NCBI GenBank assembly: GCA_013397865.1
Contig: VZTI01003142.1
Span: forward strand, 65,241-129,240
Length of the DNA stretch: 64,000 nucleotides
Direction of reading: 5' to 3'
Source: Struthidea cinerea
Taxonomy: Eukaryota; Chordata; Aves; Passeriformes; Corcoracidae
The notes beneath the pieces were generated by a model. The model was not told the origin of the DNA and made no database searches. It saw nothing but the letters and a program-made list of their open reading frames with translations. The number at the start of each line of letters is the position of its first letter. Position 1 is the stretch's first letter. The translations under genes and the position numbers were made by a program. Positions 35,116 through 48,059 of this stretch are shown piece by piece.

Positions 35116-36836
35116 CAGGATTTTGGGCAGTTGCCAAGTGCCTGAACTCAGCTTTCCCTGCCTCCTCGGGGCTGGTACAGCACAGAGCACAGCGAGCCCC
35201 CACATTCACCAGCTCCTTATTTCGAGCAGAATCCAAAGCCATAACGCCTGACTCTGCTGCAGGGACAGCAGCACAGCAGCTCCTTGGATCCACTCTGGGC
35301 TGGAGCAAATCCAGTGGCAGAGAGGTCTCGGCGGAGGATCCCGGCACAGGAAGAGCTCTTCATCACTGGGCAGGGCTGCCTGATCCAAACTCAAGATATT
35401 CCTGTCCAAGACAGTTTCTCTGTAACCACCAATATTCACACACAAATCTGCTGTGACTGCTCCAACAAGGGCAGAGGAACACAGGGGAGGACTGAGCTTG
35501 TCCTGCACTCATGGGCTGAGCTGCATCCAGAACCAGAGCAAACAGCATCCCCCAGATACCACAGGTGATGGCAAACAGCTGAACCACTTAGTGGTGGAAG
35601 TGGCTCAGAGGGCACGGCACAGGAACCAAGGGAGTGTTAACAGTGCTCTCACCACCACCATAACCAGTAAAGCAGAAGCAGAGACGCTGGGAAAGGCGCA
35701 GAAATGAAGGAATTCTAACTGCAGCAAAGGGCTGAGGCGCAGTGGGAAGGCTGAAGAGCCACTTCTCCCCCACGTCCCCCATCCAAACCGGCAGGTCCAG
35801 CAGAAAACGGAGATCAGCTTTAACCCCTCCCCAGTTCCCAAGGGATCTGAGTGTCTTGTCCAAACACACCGTGCCAAATGGAGTGCTCCTCAGTCTGGAA
35901 ACACAGAATGCACAATTCACAGGAAGAAATCCAATCATCTCATCTCAGGAAACTGGGAATGCTCCTGTTTATGGCACTGCCTTGCCCCATGTTGTAAAAT
36001 ACCCAGCATGAATCATTTGGCACCACTGCTGTTTCTCTAGAAGGCCTAAACACGGGGTTTTTTCCCCTCGCTTTTGAGTCTTTAATTCAATATCAAGGTG
36101 GGAAATGAATATTTTTGCATTTTACTTAAATGCCAGAAAAACATTTGCGGCTTTTCTAGCAGGAATGAGTCACTTTGGCTCCAATAAGGCGCTTTTCCAA
36201 AGCTTTTTAGCAGCACTGTCACCTTGCTAATGCTCTAGAGCTAAACACCAAACATTGTCTGCTGGGATCCCCCAGACTTTATAAACACTGCAGTAGAACC
36301 AACCCACCCAGCCCTGCAGGAGCTGGAAGCCTCAGAGCTAAATAAGATCTCCAAGCTCAGGGAGAAGCATTAAAGCCAGGAATATCTTCACTTCTGGAGA
36401 GGTTATACTTTCCAAACACCTGGAATTTGGTAGATTTGGGGCAGTTTTGCAAATATGCCTACGATGTCCAAAATCTACCCCTCATGACACGCTGTGCTGT
36501 GTAAACCACTTGTCTTTTCCCACAGGCACCCAGAAACGAGCAGCCAAGGGCAAATGCCAGTGAAACTGCCAATTTCCTCTGCCCCTGCCCCTGCTGGAGC
36601 ACAGGAAGGGCAGGAGAAAGCAGCTCCCACCCACATGTAGGGACCCCCTTCACAGGACAAATGCCACATCTGAATTACAGCACGGCCCTGGAGCTCCTCA
36701 GCTGAGGCACTGAAACAGGTTATCCTCCCACGTCTTTGGGAGGGGATGGCTGCAAAGTCTCCAGCCCCAGGTCACCACGAAGCCTGGAGACACCCGTCCC
36801 ACTGGAGGGGAGAAACACTTTCACTAGACACAGAAT

Positions 36837-37016
36837 ACAGAACCATGGAATAATGGAACGGTTTGGGTTGGAAAGGGCCTTAAAGATCGTCTCATTCCAC
36901 CCCGTGCCGTGGGCAGGGACACCTTCCACTGTCCCAGGGTGCTCCGAGCTCCGTCCAGCCTGGCCCTGAACACCTCCAGGCACGGGGAACCCCAAACTCC
37001 TCCCCACACAAGCACA
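36837..37016 (-). mobile_element. CR1 LINE 3' tail fragment
   Basis: The + strand reads 'gaataatggaacggtttggg' then 'ttggaaagggccttaaagat', and later 'gggcagggacaccttccact' and 'cctggccctgaacacctcca'. This is a - strand CR1 tail, truncated before the RT region. Confidence 0.93.
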
Positions 37017-37204
37017 CACCCAGGCACCAGCTGCGTACAAACCGGTGTTCACCCTTTACTGGGACAACCTCTGCCCCTCCAGTAGGACAGATGAGGGATC
37101 CTGCACGGACAAAACCCTTCCCACCCTCAGGAATTACTTCCGTTTCCCCACACAGGCAGTGGGGTTGGCATGGGGGCTGGCTGTGGGTGAGGCAGCTCAG
37201 CACC

Positions 37205-37508
37205 ACACCAGGGATGACCTGAGGCAGTGCTGGCCCCCACACCACGGATGACCTGAGGCAGTGCCAACTCCCACACCAGGGATGACCTGAGGCAGTGCCA
37301 ACTCCCACACCAGGGATGACCTGAGGCAGTGCCAACTCCCACACCAGAGATGACCTGAGGCAGTGCCAACTCCCACACCAGGGATGACCTGAGGCAGTGC
37401 TGGCCCCCACACCAGGGATGACCTGAGGCAGTGCCAACTCCCACACCAGGGATGACCTCTGGCAGTGCCAACTCCCACACCAGGGATGACCTGTGGCAGT
37501 GCCAGCCC
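37205..37508. repeat. 34-bp minisatellite, nine copies
   Basis: The core 'ggatgacctgaggcagtg' recurs with exact 34-bp spacing: gatgacct is at 37213, 37247, 37281, 37315, 37349, 37383, 37417, 37451 and 37485. Copies differ at a few positions only (gctggccc or gccaactc spacers; one agagatg, one acggatg). It starts about 190 bp after a CR1 tail. On the - strand it reads as a GHPWCGSWHCLRSSLVW-like peptide repeat, an artefact of the 34-bp period cycling through frames. Confidence 0.95.
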
Positions 37509-40500
37509 CGCTCACTGCTCTGCAGTTTGGCACCACGGCGCCGGAGCCGTGTCCGTGTGCGCGTCCCCTCCAGCCCAGCCCCTCCTCATGGGGGGCCCGA
37601 GCTTCACACGTTAACAGCCCCCTCGGGACAAAGCCTGGGAGTTTCTTAATTAAGTCCAAGTGAAAGGCAGCCCACAAGCATCCCACTTACATCCCGGGAG
37701 TAGCTCTGTCTGGACTTCAAACGCCCGGAGCAGTGCCCGGCAGCCCGGCCTCAATAGCTGCTCCGGGATTTTCCTCCTGTGAATGGGAATGCCCGGCCTC
37801 CTCCCGGCCTCTTCAGCCTCCTCTCATTTCCCTCCCGTTTTAGACGTGTCTCTGGGATAGAGAGGAGGGAACAAAGGGGCTGCTTGTGTGTCAGGAGCCC
37901 TCGGAGGGGCTGCGTTTCAGTCCACCCTTCTCCAAAGCAGGGCAGTGTCTGGAGAGCTCTTTAGGAGTTTTCGTCTCATTAACATTTCCATGAGGGATCA
38001 AAGAATATATTAAAAAATATCTAAGTACAATTCCTGCTACGGAACGGGAATATATAAAAAAACCTGCTCGGACGCCTTTCCCTGATGCCTGGCATTATTG
38101 CTGGATAATTGTCTCCTCATGAACCCAGCTTTTATTCCCACCGAACCCCGCGAAAGCCTCGGCACGTCCATCCCACCAAGCCCCTGCTCCCCTGCACTTA
38201 TCCCATCATCAGGGCCGAGCTGCCCCGCGTTCCTCCCAAACAGATCCCAGTTATTCCCTGGCAGTAAGTCACCGGCAGCAGGAACTGCTTTAATGCTGCC
38301 CCTCGGAGCAGCTGCCGGGGGTGGGCTGGGAGCTGGGATGAATACCAAGGAAGCGCTGAGGCGTCGCGGGGGGACGGGGCAGGATTTTCTCCTGGGAGGA
38401 AGCAAATCAGGGAGCCCAGATGAGCCTTTTCCTTCCCCCTGCTCCTCGGTATCTCCTGGCAGGAGCCCTGCCCGTGTGGGAGCTGCCACACCTGGAGCCG
38501 CCTCGGCCCCGCCGCAGGACCCGCACCGGCCCCATGCACGATTCCTCCCCGGCTCATTAGGGATGCCCAGCAACACCCCGCAGACAAAGCCACGGCAAAC
38601 AAAGTGTGGGGAGAAGGGGGAAGGGGGGGAGAAGGGGATTTTTTCCCCTTTTTTTCAAAAGAAAGGAGTGCGGAGGAATTCCTCATTCACTGATCTGTGG
38701 AATACATTAATATCCCAAGTGTTGGCACAGCCTCCCATGCTCGGGGGACCAACAATGCGAGCAATGACTCCGAGTCTGGGATCTTCAAATAAACCACCCC
38801 TGCTGTCATGGCCACCAGGAAAGAGAATAACAGCAATATTAGCTGACCTTCATTTTGTTGTTTCCCCAGACCTGACTGCTAGACCTCTGTTTGCCTGTTA
38901 CTAGGATTTCTTGGCTGAAAAATGTGAGCATTTCCTAGATGATAAAGAGGCAGTTTATTAGGTAAATAAACCAGGCCCTAAGCAGCCTCTGCTGCTTGAT
39001 AATGAGGAGGGAAGGGAAGGCCCAGACCTCCCTGCACCACCTAAAATAACCCCAATCAAGGCTCTCCAACTGCCACCACACGCATATTTTTCAACAGACA
39101 GTTAATGAACAAGAGAAGGTCATTCCAGCCGAGCCAACTTGTGCTCAAAACCATTTGCTGAGAAAACTATAGGCCATAAAAATCCCAGCAGGCACTGTCT
39201 GTATCCTATAAAACTGTCCCTCTGTGGAAGCAGAAAGAAGTTTGAAATAAGTGTATTCTTTCAGGCTTCTGACAAAAGAAAGCATCGAGGGGAAGATGTT
39301 TACAGAGCAGGGGTGGGAAGGAGAGACCGGGGACACCCTGCACCATTCCCTGCTTCCCTCAGCCCCAGGAGCCACAGTGATAAACGTAATTAATTATCAG
39401 GCCCACACCGACCCAAGGGTGAGGTGCAAGCCTGCAGCACCTCCCTCAAAAGGCCACCGCAAATTAGAGGCAAGTTCTCCAAGTTTTCCCAGTGCATCCC
39501 ACAGGTAAATGTAATAACCAGACGGATTCAGAAAGGATGGCTTGGAAAATGAAGTTTCCACTGAAACAGAGCTAGTGGTACTGCTCTCCTTGCCAACAGA
39601 GCAATGTTCTGGTGCAGGTTTTTTGAATATTTAGGAGATAAGTATTCCACGGGAGCTACTGTGTGCTACAGTGCCTCTGGGGACACAACCACCATGCAGC
39701 CAGTGCCCCACGAGTGAGTCACAGCCTCACAGCTGCAGAGCCCAGAACCCACCAGGATGTCACACCAAAGTCACAAGGTGATCATCCTGCAGCAGAAACA
39801 AACCCCTGCCCTCCCCACCCCGCATTTCTGAAGCAGACAGGCTGCATATTCCAGCGGCCAACCCCACCGTGCTGCCGCCGCAGATCTGTGGCAGGAGAGC
39901 ATTCCTGCCACCAGCATCCAGCTGGGCTTGCAAACAAGTGTGACATTCCAGTGTCACTGCTCTGCTTTCCCCGGGAAGGTGTGGAAGTCACTGCAAACAG
40001 CAGCTCCAGGGATGGCACAACGGCTTCAGCGTCAGCTCCCGATCCATCCCACCCAGCCTGTTTTGGGATCGCTCTGACCCCTGTGCAGGACCCTGCCCTT
40101 GGCACTGCCGAACCTCCTGAGGGTCACAGGGACCCACCATTCCCAGTGGGGCTGTTCCCACCTGAGCCCCACATCCCACCCACCCCACAGCGCTCCCAGC
40201 AGCCCGAGCACAGCCCTGGAACAGGGCCACTGCCCGGCCCCGGCCGCTCCTGCCGGACACACAGCTCCCTTATCCCTTCCCAAAACAGAACCACCAGTCC
40301 CAGGTGCGGGACGAACGCGGCTTCGTTAACACTCAGCTGGAAGCAGGACTCCTGTGCTTGAGTGCCACGAGGTGAACGCTGCACAAATATCTTGATTTTC
40401 ACTTTAAGTCAATACATTTTCTAAAGGAACACCAGAAATGCCGCCCGTCCCCGGACCTGACAAACCCCCCGCAAGGGCAGGGCTTTCTTACTGCTCTTCC

Positions 40501-41599
40501 CATGTGCCTCAGGACACTTTTCCTCCAGCCCACTGGCAGGAATCCTACTGCACTTTTGCAAAACAAGAAGTACTTGAGATCACAGCCCCTGTTGATTTAT
40601 ATCCCCAGATTCTGGTGGGATCAGCATCCTCCATGCATCTCACAAAGCCCTGAAGAGACAGCACAACCACTTGTCCCTAGCAGACGAATTTCTCCATTGA
40701 CCACATCCTCCGTGCATTGTTGTGTCCCTGCAGCGCCCGGGGCTTGGGAAGCAGAATTCCAGATGCTGGACCCTCGCTCTGCCCAGGCCCTGTGTGCTCA
40801 GCACAGCTCTGGCTCGGGGTGGATTCAGGGTAACGCGACCAGGAGAGGCTGCAAAGGGCCCGGCATTCGGGAGCCAAAGACTAAGGCAGAATTTCAGTCT
40901 GCAGGAATGACTGCAAACATTTAACCCAGATGATTTTCCCCCTAATTTAGGTTTTAATGTGGCACAAAATCCCCGAGCCTGAACACCGTTGTATTTCAGC
41001 TCCAGATCGGCGAGGGCAATTATTTTGTCACTGAGCATGTTAGGAAAGAAAAGGCAGAAGGAGGCAAGTTTGAGCCTCTTTGGTCATGTACAAATTAACA
41101 CATTTCATCACCATTTTCAGAAATATAAATTAATGATTTAATTCTGCAACACATATCCTTGGAAACCAAGCTGTAAGCAGTCGCTCTCGGATATTTCACA
41201 CAATTCCATTTTTTTCAACACTGAAATACAATTAATTGCTTGGCCTTTTGCAGTGATGGACAGCTGGGGTGAGCAGGGTGCGCAGGGGCTTGTTTTACCA
41301 CCAGATTTGTAGGATCTCACTGCACGGGTTGACAACAGCTGCTCTAAATCTCCTGATAGGTATGAACAGGCACTGGTGAAGTTCAGTCTGTTTGAACAGC
41401 TGCATATGCAAATGTAATTAAGAAGATGTCTATTGCCTTTTGCTCCCCCTCTCCCCTCGCCCTGTCTCCTGATGGGGAGGGTGGCATTTCACAGCTCCAG
41501 GCTTCAACCTCTGCCTGATTTACATCTCACAGCGCAGTCCCAGAAACGCCACTCTCAGGGTGTCCTTAAAATCAGGGCTGTCTGACCAACCTGAGCAGG

Positions 41600-42250
41600 A
41601 GGGAGGCTCCAGAGCAAACCAAGACTAATTAGAACATTAAAAAAAAATGGTAAAAGGGGGTAGAAGACACTGGGAGTGCACTGAGGGGAAACCAGATCAC
41701 GCAGAGCTAACCAGGTTAGCTGGTCAGATAATGAATTTTCTAGACAAAGGGAGTGAGATAGATCCTACCCACGCAGACTTCAGCAAAGCGATACAGCACC
41801 ACATGGGAAATCCTGAAATGAAAAACTGGGGATTAGCAGAACTGGAAGGGCAGGAAACTGGTGAAAGGGGAAGCGGCGCTGAAAGAAGGATCAGAATGGA
41901 TGGAGGTCACTGGCAGAGCTCCTCCAGGAATGGTCAGCAGGCTGATCTTATTAAATATTTTTATTAATGACCTTGGCACAAGAAGTAAGTGTGTTAATGA
42001 AATCTGCTGCTGACACAAAGCTGGAAAGCAGCACCAGCACACAGGAAAGCTGGGACTGAATGGGGGGAAAAATGGGGAACTGTGAAGATGAATGGAGGAA
42101 GGCTGAAATTCCACGGGATGGGAGAGGAAGCCACGCACTGGGGATAACCAATAGTTTTTGCTGTGAGTTGGAAAGAAAATGAACTTGAGTGGAAAATGTT
42201 CAAGAGTGAGAAAGGCCCAAGCAAACAGCTCAAAACCAAAATGACTGGGG
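41600..42250 (+). mobile_element. Degenerate CR1 LINE reverse-transcriptase fragment
   Basis: One frame at 41647-41967 contains NFLDKGSEIDPTHADFSKA followed by IQHHMG, the CR1-type RT pattern LDKG..VD..Y.DFSKAFD.VPH. Further on, after a frame change, LLNIFINDLGTRSKC matches LFNIFINDL. The catalytic ADD-TK position is damaged: the DNA gctgctgacacaaag reads A-A-D-T-K in one frame and meets a stop in the frame of the preceding block. Several frameshifts and stops make it a dead fossil, older than the CR1 tails in this window. Where it ends, and whether 42250-42700 belongs to it, is unclear. Confidence 0.8.
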
Positions 42251-42963
42251 CACCAACACGCTGGAATTGCAGCATTTCCAACAGCCAGAGAAGTGCTGGA
42301 GCTGCTGGACAAGCCAGGCTATAGGGTTTACAGAAACCCAGAATTGCGAGAAGGCTCCGGGGATGCTGCACTTGGTTCCTGTGGCTAAAAATCCAAAAAG
42401 ATTAAGTAGGAAGAAGTGTAAAAAAAGACTTGGCAGAAAACAGATTAATTCAGGAGATTAAAATGTAAAGACACTCGTTCAGCCCTGCGAAACAAAAGCT
42501 GGGAGGGCACACTGAGTGATCTCTTGGACACACATATTTGAGGGAAAAATAATAAAAAAGGGGAAAGAACTATTCGGGACAGCAGAACAAGGGCTGCACG
42601 TGGGCATCATGAAGTATCCCTGACAAGCCCAGGAAATAAGTTTATGACCATTCCAGCCTTGCAATAGGAGTAATGGGGGGGAAAAAACAAGCTTGTTCCC
42701 AGAAATTTATCTTGAAGGGATCCTCTGACCCAGAAGGCTCTTCCTGTCCTTTCCTGCTCAACACACACAGCGCTGGCAGCACCGGGACATGCCCTGCTTC
42801 CCACCTGGAAGGGCAGTCACAAAGCAAGCCCAAACCACCTTTTTTTTACAAAAATCCCATTTATGACTGCTTAGGTCCATTCTTTTTATCAGCTGAATCC
42901 ATTCCAACACCTCAGCATGAGCAATTTTAAGGCAAATATTTGAGAAGTGAATACAGTGAGTGT

Positions 42964-42994
42964 GAGGAGGAGGAGGAGGAGGAGGAAGAGGAGG
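42964..42994. repeat. GAG trinucleotide repeat
   Basis: A gag/gga array with one gaa interruption. It lies in the STX8 intron; on the - strand it gives a pyrimidine-rich tract. Confidence 0.85.
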
Positions 42995-43618
42995 CAGAGC
43001 AAGGCCATGAGCTGGTTGGAGGGCACAAAGGCACTGCAGGAGTGAGCACCAGCTGTGGGACACTGCCACGGGCACAGGCCTGATCTCAGCACCACCAAAA
43101 AAACCAAAAAACCAGAGAAACTCAGGAAAATACACAAGTTGCCAGGCCAAGAAATCTCATCCCATCAAAGGCTGGACAGGTGACTCAGAGCCAGTGCAGT
43201 TGTCAGGGCAGCACTGGGGAGGAATATCAGTGTAACTTCTCCAAGAGTCAGATTGCAGGAAAGGCTGATTTCATGGCAACTGAACCCGCTCCTCCTCTCC
43301 ACTGAGAAAAAAACAAATGGATGGGGACTTGCTCATCTAAACACACAGGATACGTCAGAGGAACAAACCTGAGCAACTGCCATCATAATTTATAAAACAA
43401 ATTAAATCCATGGCAAAAATAAGCAAAACTTAGAACACAGAGATCACAGAACCTGGCAGAAAAAGGCCCCAGCCTGCATGAATCATTATTTTCTACAGGA
43501 AACCTTATATAATCCAAGCTACCCTGTTTTAAAACAAACCAAACCTTCCAAAAACTCCAATTAATGGATTTAGCAAAGCTCTGTTTTTAATTCAGGTGTT
43601 GTGGTGATTTGGTGAGAT

Positions 43619-43635
43619 TAAAAAAAAAAAAAAAA
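43619..43635 (+). repeat. Poly(A) tract
   Basis: A run of A after 'ggtgagatta'. No clear upstream element was identified. Confidence 0.6.
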
Positions 43636-44571
43636 GCCCACCTGGTACAGATTAATTTGATGGAGTTTACACCCTGCTTTTGGCATCCCCAACCCCTCGC
43701 TGGGAGGGAGGCAAAGGGGAGCTGAGAGCACCTACCTGGGGCTGAGGGAGGCGATTAGATTGCATTGCCATCTTGTGGAACAGGAGAAAACCAGGGACAG
43801 GGAGAAAACTGCTCAGGCACCTCTCTGCAGTGGGGTGGTGTTCTCCAGCACGCAGCGCCTGCCCCAGAAGGGGAATTGCTGTGGCTGCTCCTCATTCATC
43901 TGAAAGGGCCGAGGGATGCACAGGAGGAGAACATGGCCTGCTGCCCTCAGGCTGCTTGCAGGGGGAGGGATACAGACTCATCTACCAGAAATAAAAGCTT
44001 CCTCTTTTTTCGCTTGTTTTTACTGTGACAAAGCCGTGATTTTCTGGGTTGCTTCCCTGGGAAACAGAAGCAGCTTTTCTCCCTGGCCACAGGAGAACCA
44101 CCAGAGAGTGACTGGGGTAGGACCAGGAGTAGAACCAGCAATGCCCAGGTCCCCTCCCCAGTTCATGGCCTGGTTCAGCAGGACCTGAAGAACATTTCTG
44201 ACTCCACACACGGCACAGGTGGGATTCAGCCACCTCTGCACAGGTCACATCTGCCAACAGGGCTCCCAGCTGTGGCCTGAGTTACTAAAATCCCCTTGGC
44301 TCCTCCAGACACAAACACCTGAGGATGTTCTTATCACAGCCAAAGCCTGGCTTAACCACCCTCTCTGCAGGGAGCTGCCTACTTGTGTCTTTAGGGAAAA
44401 TAACCACACAAAAAATCCCACTACAAAACTCAAGGATGGGGGGAAAGTTACCCAAAAGCACCAAACCCCTGTTGCCAGCCAGGCTGGGAGCAAGGGGAGG
44501 GGTTCACTGCACTGGTTCTTGTCTCAAGGAAGGCCTGGGGGTGGCACTCAGAGCTCTGGGCTGGGGACAAG

Positions 44572-44648
44572 GTGGAGATGGGGCGCAGGCTGGACTCGAT
44601 GGTCTGGGAGGGCTTTTCCAGCCTCAGTGAGCCTGTGGTTCTGTGAAC
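44572..44648 (+). mobile_element. CR1 LINE terminal tail, short
   Basis: 'caggctggactcgatggtct' and 'cttttccagcctcagtgagc', ending in 'ctgtggttctgtgaa', fit the CR1 terminal pattern (ggctggactagatgatct ... ttccaacct ... attctgtgat). Diverged. Confidence 0.65.
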
Positions 44649-46636
44649 CCTGGAACTGCAACCTAGCCAGGTGGACACTGTGATGGATGGGACCTCAAAC
44701 TGGTGTGACTGATTTGGGTTGCACCTTACTGGGCTCACCGGGGCAGGAACCACCTGACCCAGCGTGGAGAAGCCCTGCAAGAAGCAGTGCAAGTGCAGCA
44801 CCGACCTGAGCTGGCTCTGGTGCCCAATAACCACAGAACACCAGCTCACCTGCCCTGAGTGACCACCAGTGTCCAGAGCCGTGGACTAAATGAGCTCAAG
44901 GAACATCTTCTGGACTTTTATGGGCTTTTCACAGACATTTCCCAGGGGTGGCCCCTAGATTGCAGGAATGGTTCCTGTGGGGACAGGGAGAGGGTGGCTC
45001 TGGGGGGCTGGGGTTAAACCACGACATCCCCCAGCATCTCAGCATTAATTACATTTCAATTTATTTGCAAATTTTTAGATGCAGTTCTTAAGAGGGCATT
45101 CTGAGGGTTAAAGTTTCTAATAAAAAAGTGATTGAGAAATGGTTAGTGAGTGTCAGTCTGCAGAAACCCCTAAAGGTGCCCAGACTGGAAGAGAGAGGAC
45201 AAACCAACCCACGAGCGCCAGTGGGGAGGCTGCAAAGTCAGGGCTGTGCACGCAGCCATTCCTGGAGCAAAGCTGGTACAAGGAAAGCTCTTGATTGATG
45301 ATTTGTGTGAACACTGGTGAAAGCTCAATGCAAATGTCTGAACTCTAAGAAGCTTATACGTCCCCCCACCCCTCCTGATGCCCAGCACTCACTGGGAAGG
45401 ACTAAAACAATGCCAGGCAGTGTGCAAACATTTGCCTGCGGATGACTGATGATTTTCAACAATAATTTCATAAATGCAGCAGGCTGGAGTCCATCCCGTG
45501 GTTATTCTTCCGCTGCAATCCCCGGGAGTTCCCAGTGACACCAGCGTGGGGCTGCCCGAGGCCACCAAGGGAGACAGGACGGCCTTCCCCGGGCACGGCG
45601 AGGGCTGGCGCTGTCAACAGCTCTCGGGCCAGCGAGAAGAATGGCACTGAAAATAAGCTGTGAATGAAACAATCCACCCAGGACAACCTGGGGGTTTGTG
45701 CCAGGCCTGAGCAGGGGCAGAGGGGCAGAGGCTGCCCCTGGGCCAGGCAGGTAACGCCGAGGGCACAGCCCAAACCACAGCGGGCACTGGGAGCAGCCCC
45801 CACAGCTGGAAATGAGGTTTGCCTGAGAGGGAGATGTTGAAATATTGATTAAAGTTGGGTTTCATCAGCAATACTTTGATTTTATGATTATACTGGCTGC
45901 TAACAAAGACACACCCATTAATGCATTACATTCCTGCTCGTAAAACAGGGATTATTCCATTATTGCAGCCAGTGTGCTCCGCTTGTATCCACAGCCCGTG
46001 GCTCCAGCACAGGCACTCATCAGGAAAATAAAAAGACATCACGATTTCAAAAAGGAGGGGAAAACACATCAACAGCCACATGCTGGAACAGAGTGGAGAC
46101 TGGGTCTGAGTAAGGAAGGCATGGGCAAGGGGGAAGGCTGAGCACTTCACCCTGCTTTAAATCCACACTGAGACACCAAACCCAAAGAGTTACTGAAGAT
46201 TTTATCAATTTAAATGATAAAAAAGCACTCTGACACAGTCCCCGAGCAGGTGCCAGTTTTCCTGCGGCTTGGCCTCGTTCCAGGGATAACCACACGTACA
46301 CAGGGAGGGTATTTCTCATCCCAGTACACCAGTTCATTCCAGCGCCAGGGATAACGGTGGAAAAGGGATGGGAGGAATGCCATTAAAGCCTGTGTCCTCG
46401 GCATTATTGTTCTAAAGCTCTCGCCTGGGCAGCAGGAAGCAGCCATCTGAGGCAATATGGTGTTTACTTATGCCCAAATTGTTATGCAAACACAGGAAGA
46501 CCTACGGGAGCAGAGGGAACAGGCACCGGAGGCAGCACTTCTCACCAAAGCAAAATGTTTTTCAATGTGCAAAGGGTGAGAGAGGTCACCCCCAAGGAAT
46601 CCAGCCCAGGATCCTCCCAGCCTTCGCTTCTCCCAT

Positions 46637-46655
46637 CCTCCTCCTCCTCCTCCTC
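46637..46655. repeat. CCT trinucleotide repeat
   Basis: Six to seven cct units in the STX8 intron. Confidence 0.8.
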
Positions 46656-48059
46656 TGAAATTCCCCAAGCAGCCAGGATGGGCTTCCCGAGTTAAAGAGA
46701 CAGCCTCGTCATGCAGCAACATGTCTGGGGCTGCACTTGCATGAGGAACCTAAAAATGGGGAGAAGTCCCTCCTGGAAGCCACGGGACCGACCCCCTGCC
46801 TGCCCCCACGTCCCGCTGAGCTGCCCTGGACTCGTGCGGAAAACGAAGCCACAGGAATTAAGGGGAGACTCCAAAGGCACACGGGGGTACTCAGCAGCAT
46901 TCAAGTGCACTCCGATTTAAATTAGATCCATCTTGCATCAACATTCAAGATCTAAAATAAAAGAGTCAGTCATGAACTCTGCAGTCACGCCTTTAATTCC
47001 ATCTGCAGTTGGTACGAGAGAGCTCGGAGACAAATGACTCTGACAAGTCAACTTTAACCTCCAGAAGAAGCCACAGGTTTTCATCAACCTACATCAACCA
47101 AGCTTTCGAAAAGTTATCGCTGATGGAGAGCCAAATAAATCCCTGGAATTGTCAGTGCTGGAAAGATGCCTCATTGCCAGTCTAAGCTCAGGAGCTTCTG
47201 CAGCCAGAGCCTCACTCCACAGGATGAAATCTCCCACCAGCCACAAACAGGTATGTGACCACATCAGCCCTTGGCTTTCTCTTTACTAAACTACATAAAC
47301 CGAATTTCAACAAATTCAATTTCTGACTGACTGTAAGTCAAATTTCTGTAGAGCACTGTGAGTCTTCTAGCATGATAAAAATCAACCACGGACACCAGAG
47401 CCAGACATGCTGCTTCCAGAACTGAACTGCCACCACCTCCCTGGGGACTTCATCCCTCAGTTACTCACCCTCCCCACAAAAAGACAATTTCTGCCATCAC
47501 CCACAGCATCCTCTCCTGGTCACTGCTACCAGCCCTCAGCTCTTCATCCAAACCTGCCTGTGATTACCATCTCTCCCTGGCTCTACAGAGAGAGAGGCCA
47601 GTTTAGCTTTAGCAGCTTGCACATCACTTCAGGAGTCACCAGGAAGGGTTTCATGCCTGGCAGGCTCTGAATGCTGCTGGGTTAAGAGCTCATCCCTGCA
47701 GGACATCCCCAGGAACGCCCCTGCGGCCTCGCTCCCCGCCGTGCCAGCTTTGTGAGAGCTGGTAGCAAGTTTGTGTAAAGCTAATTAACATGCACCGCTC
47801 TAATTTCAAACCATTTCAGACAATCAGGATATTGTGCAATGCTGGAGTGAAATGGCTCAAGGAAATCAACTGCACCAGCACTTCAGCACAGCGAGTCAGA
47901 CCTGCTGGAGATGTTTGGAGTGCTGGGGTTTGTGCCTCTGAAAGAAGCTGTCCTTGGGGGGGAGCGCACTGCACAGCGATTAGCAACAGTTAATAACTGC
48001 ACATCATCAGTCAAGAACTGCCCTGGTATTGAATGATTTGTGCTGAAGCCGTTTCCTAC

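Larger units (their letters stand above)
17827..48059 (-). other. STX8: STX8 last intron (30.2 kb)
   Basis: A phase-1 intron with a GTAGGA donor (GT pairs with ac at 48058-48059 on +) and a CCCCCAG acceptor. No nested gene was recognised on either strand; open frames are short or of low complexity. It contains CR1 pieces at 19.0, 27.7, 29.2, 31.3, 34.0-34.3, 34.9-35.1, 36.8-37.0, 41.6-42.2 and 44.6 kb, an inverted-arm element at 27.3-28.2 kb, a 34-bp array at 37.2 kb, and a 152-bp N gap at 32.4 kb. The rest is mixed unique sequence with AT-rich islands that look possibly conserved (for example about 19160-19500, 22040-22460, 36050-36290, 37960-38120 and 45830-45970). Confidence 0.9.

Noticed and set aside
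36892..37686. 264-codon frame on - with a GHPWCGSWHCLRSSLVW repeat
   Set aside because: Produced by the 34-bp minisatellite and a CR1 tail, not by a gene.
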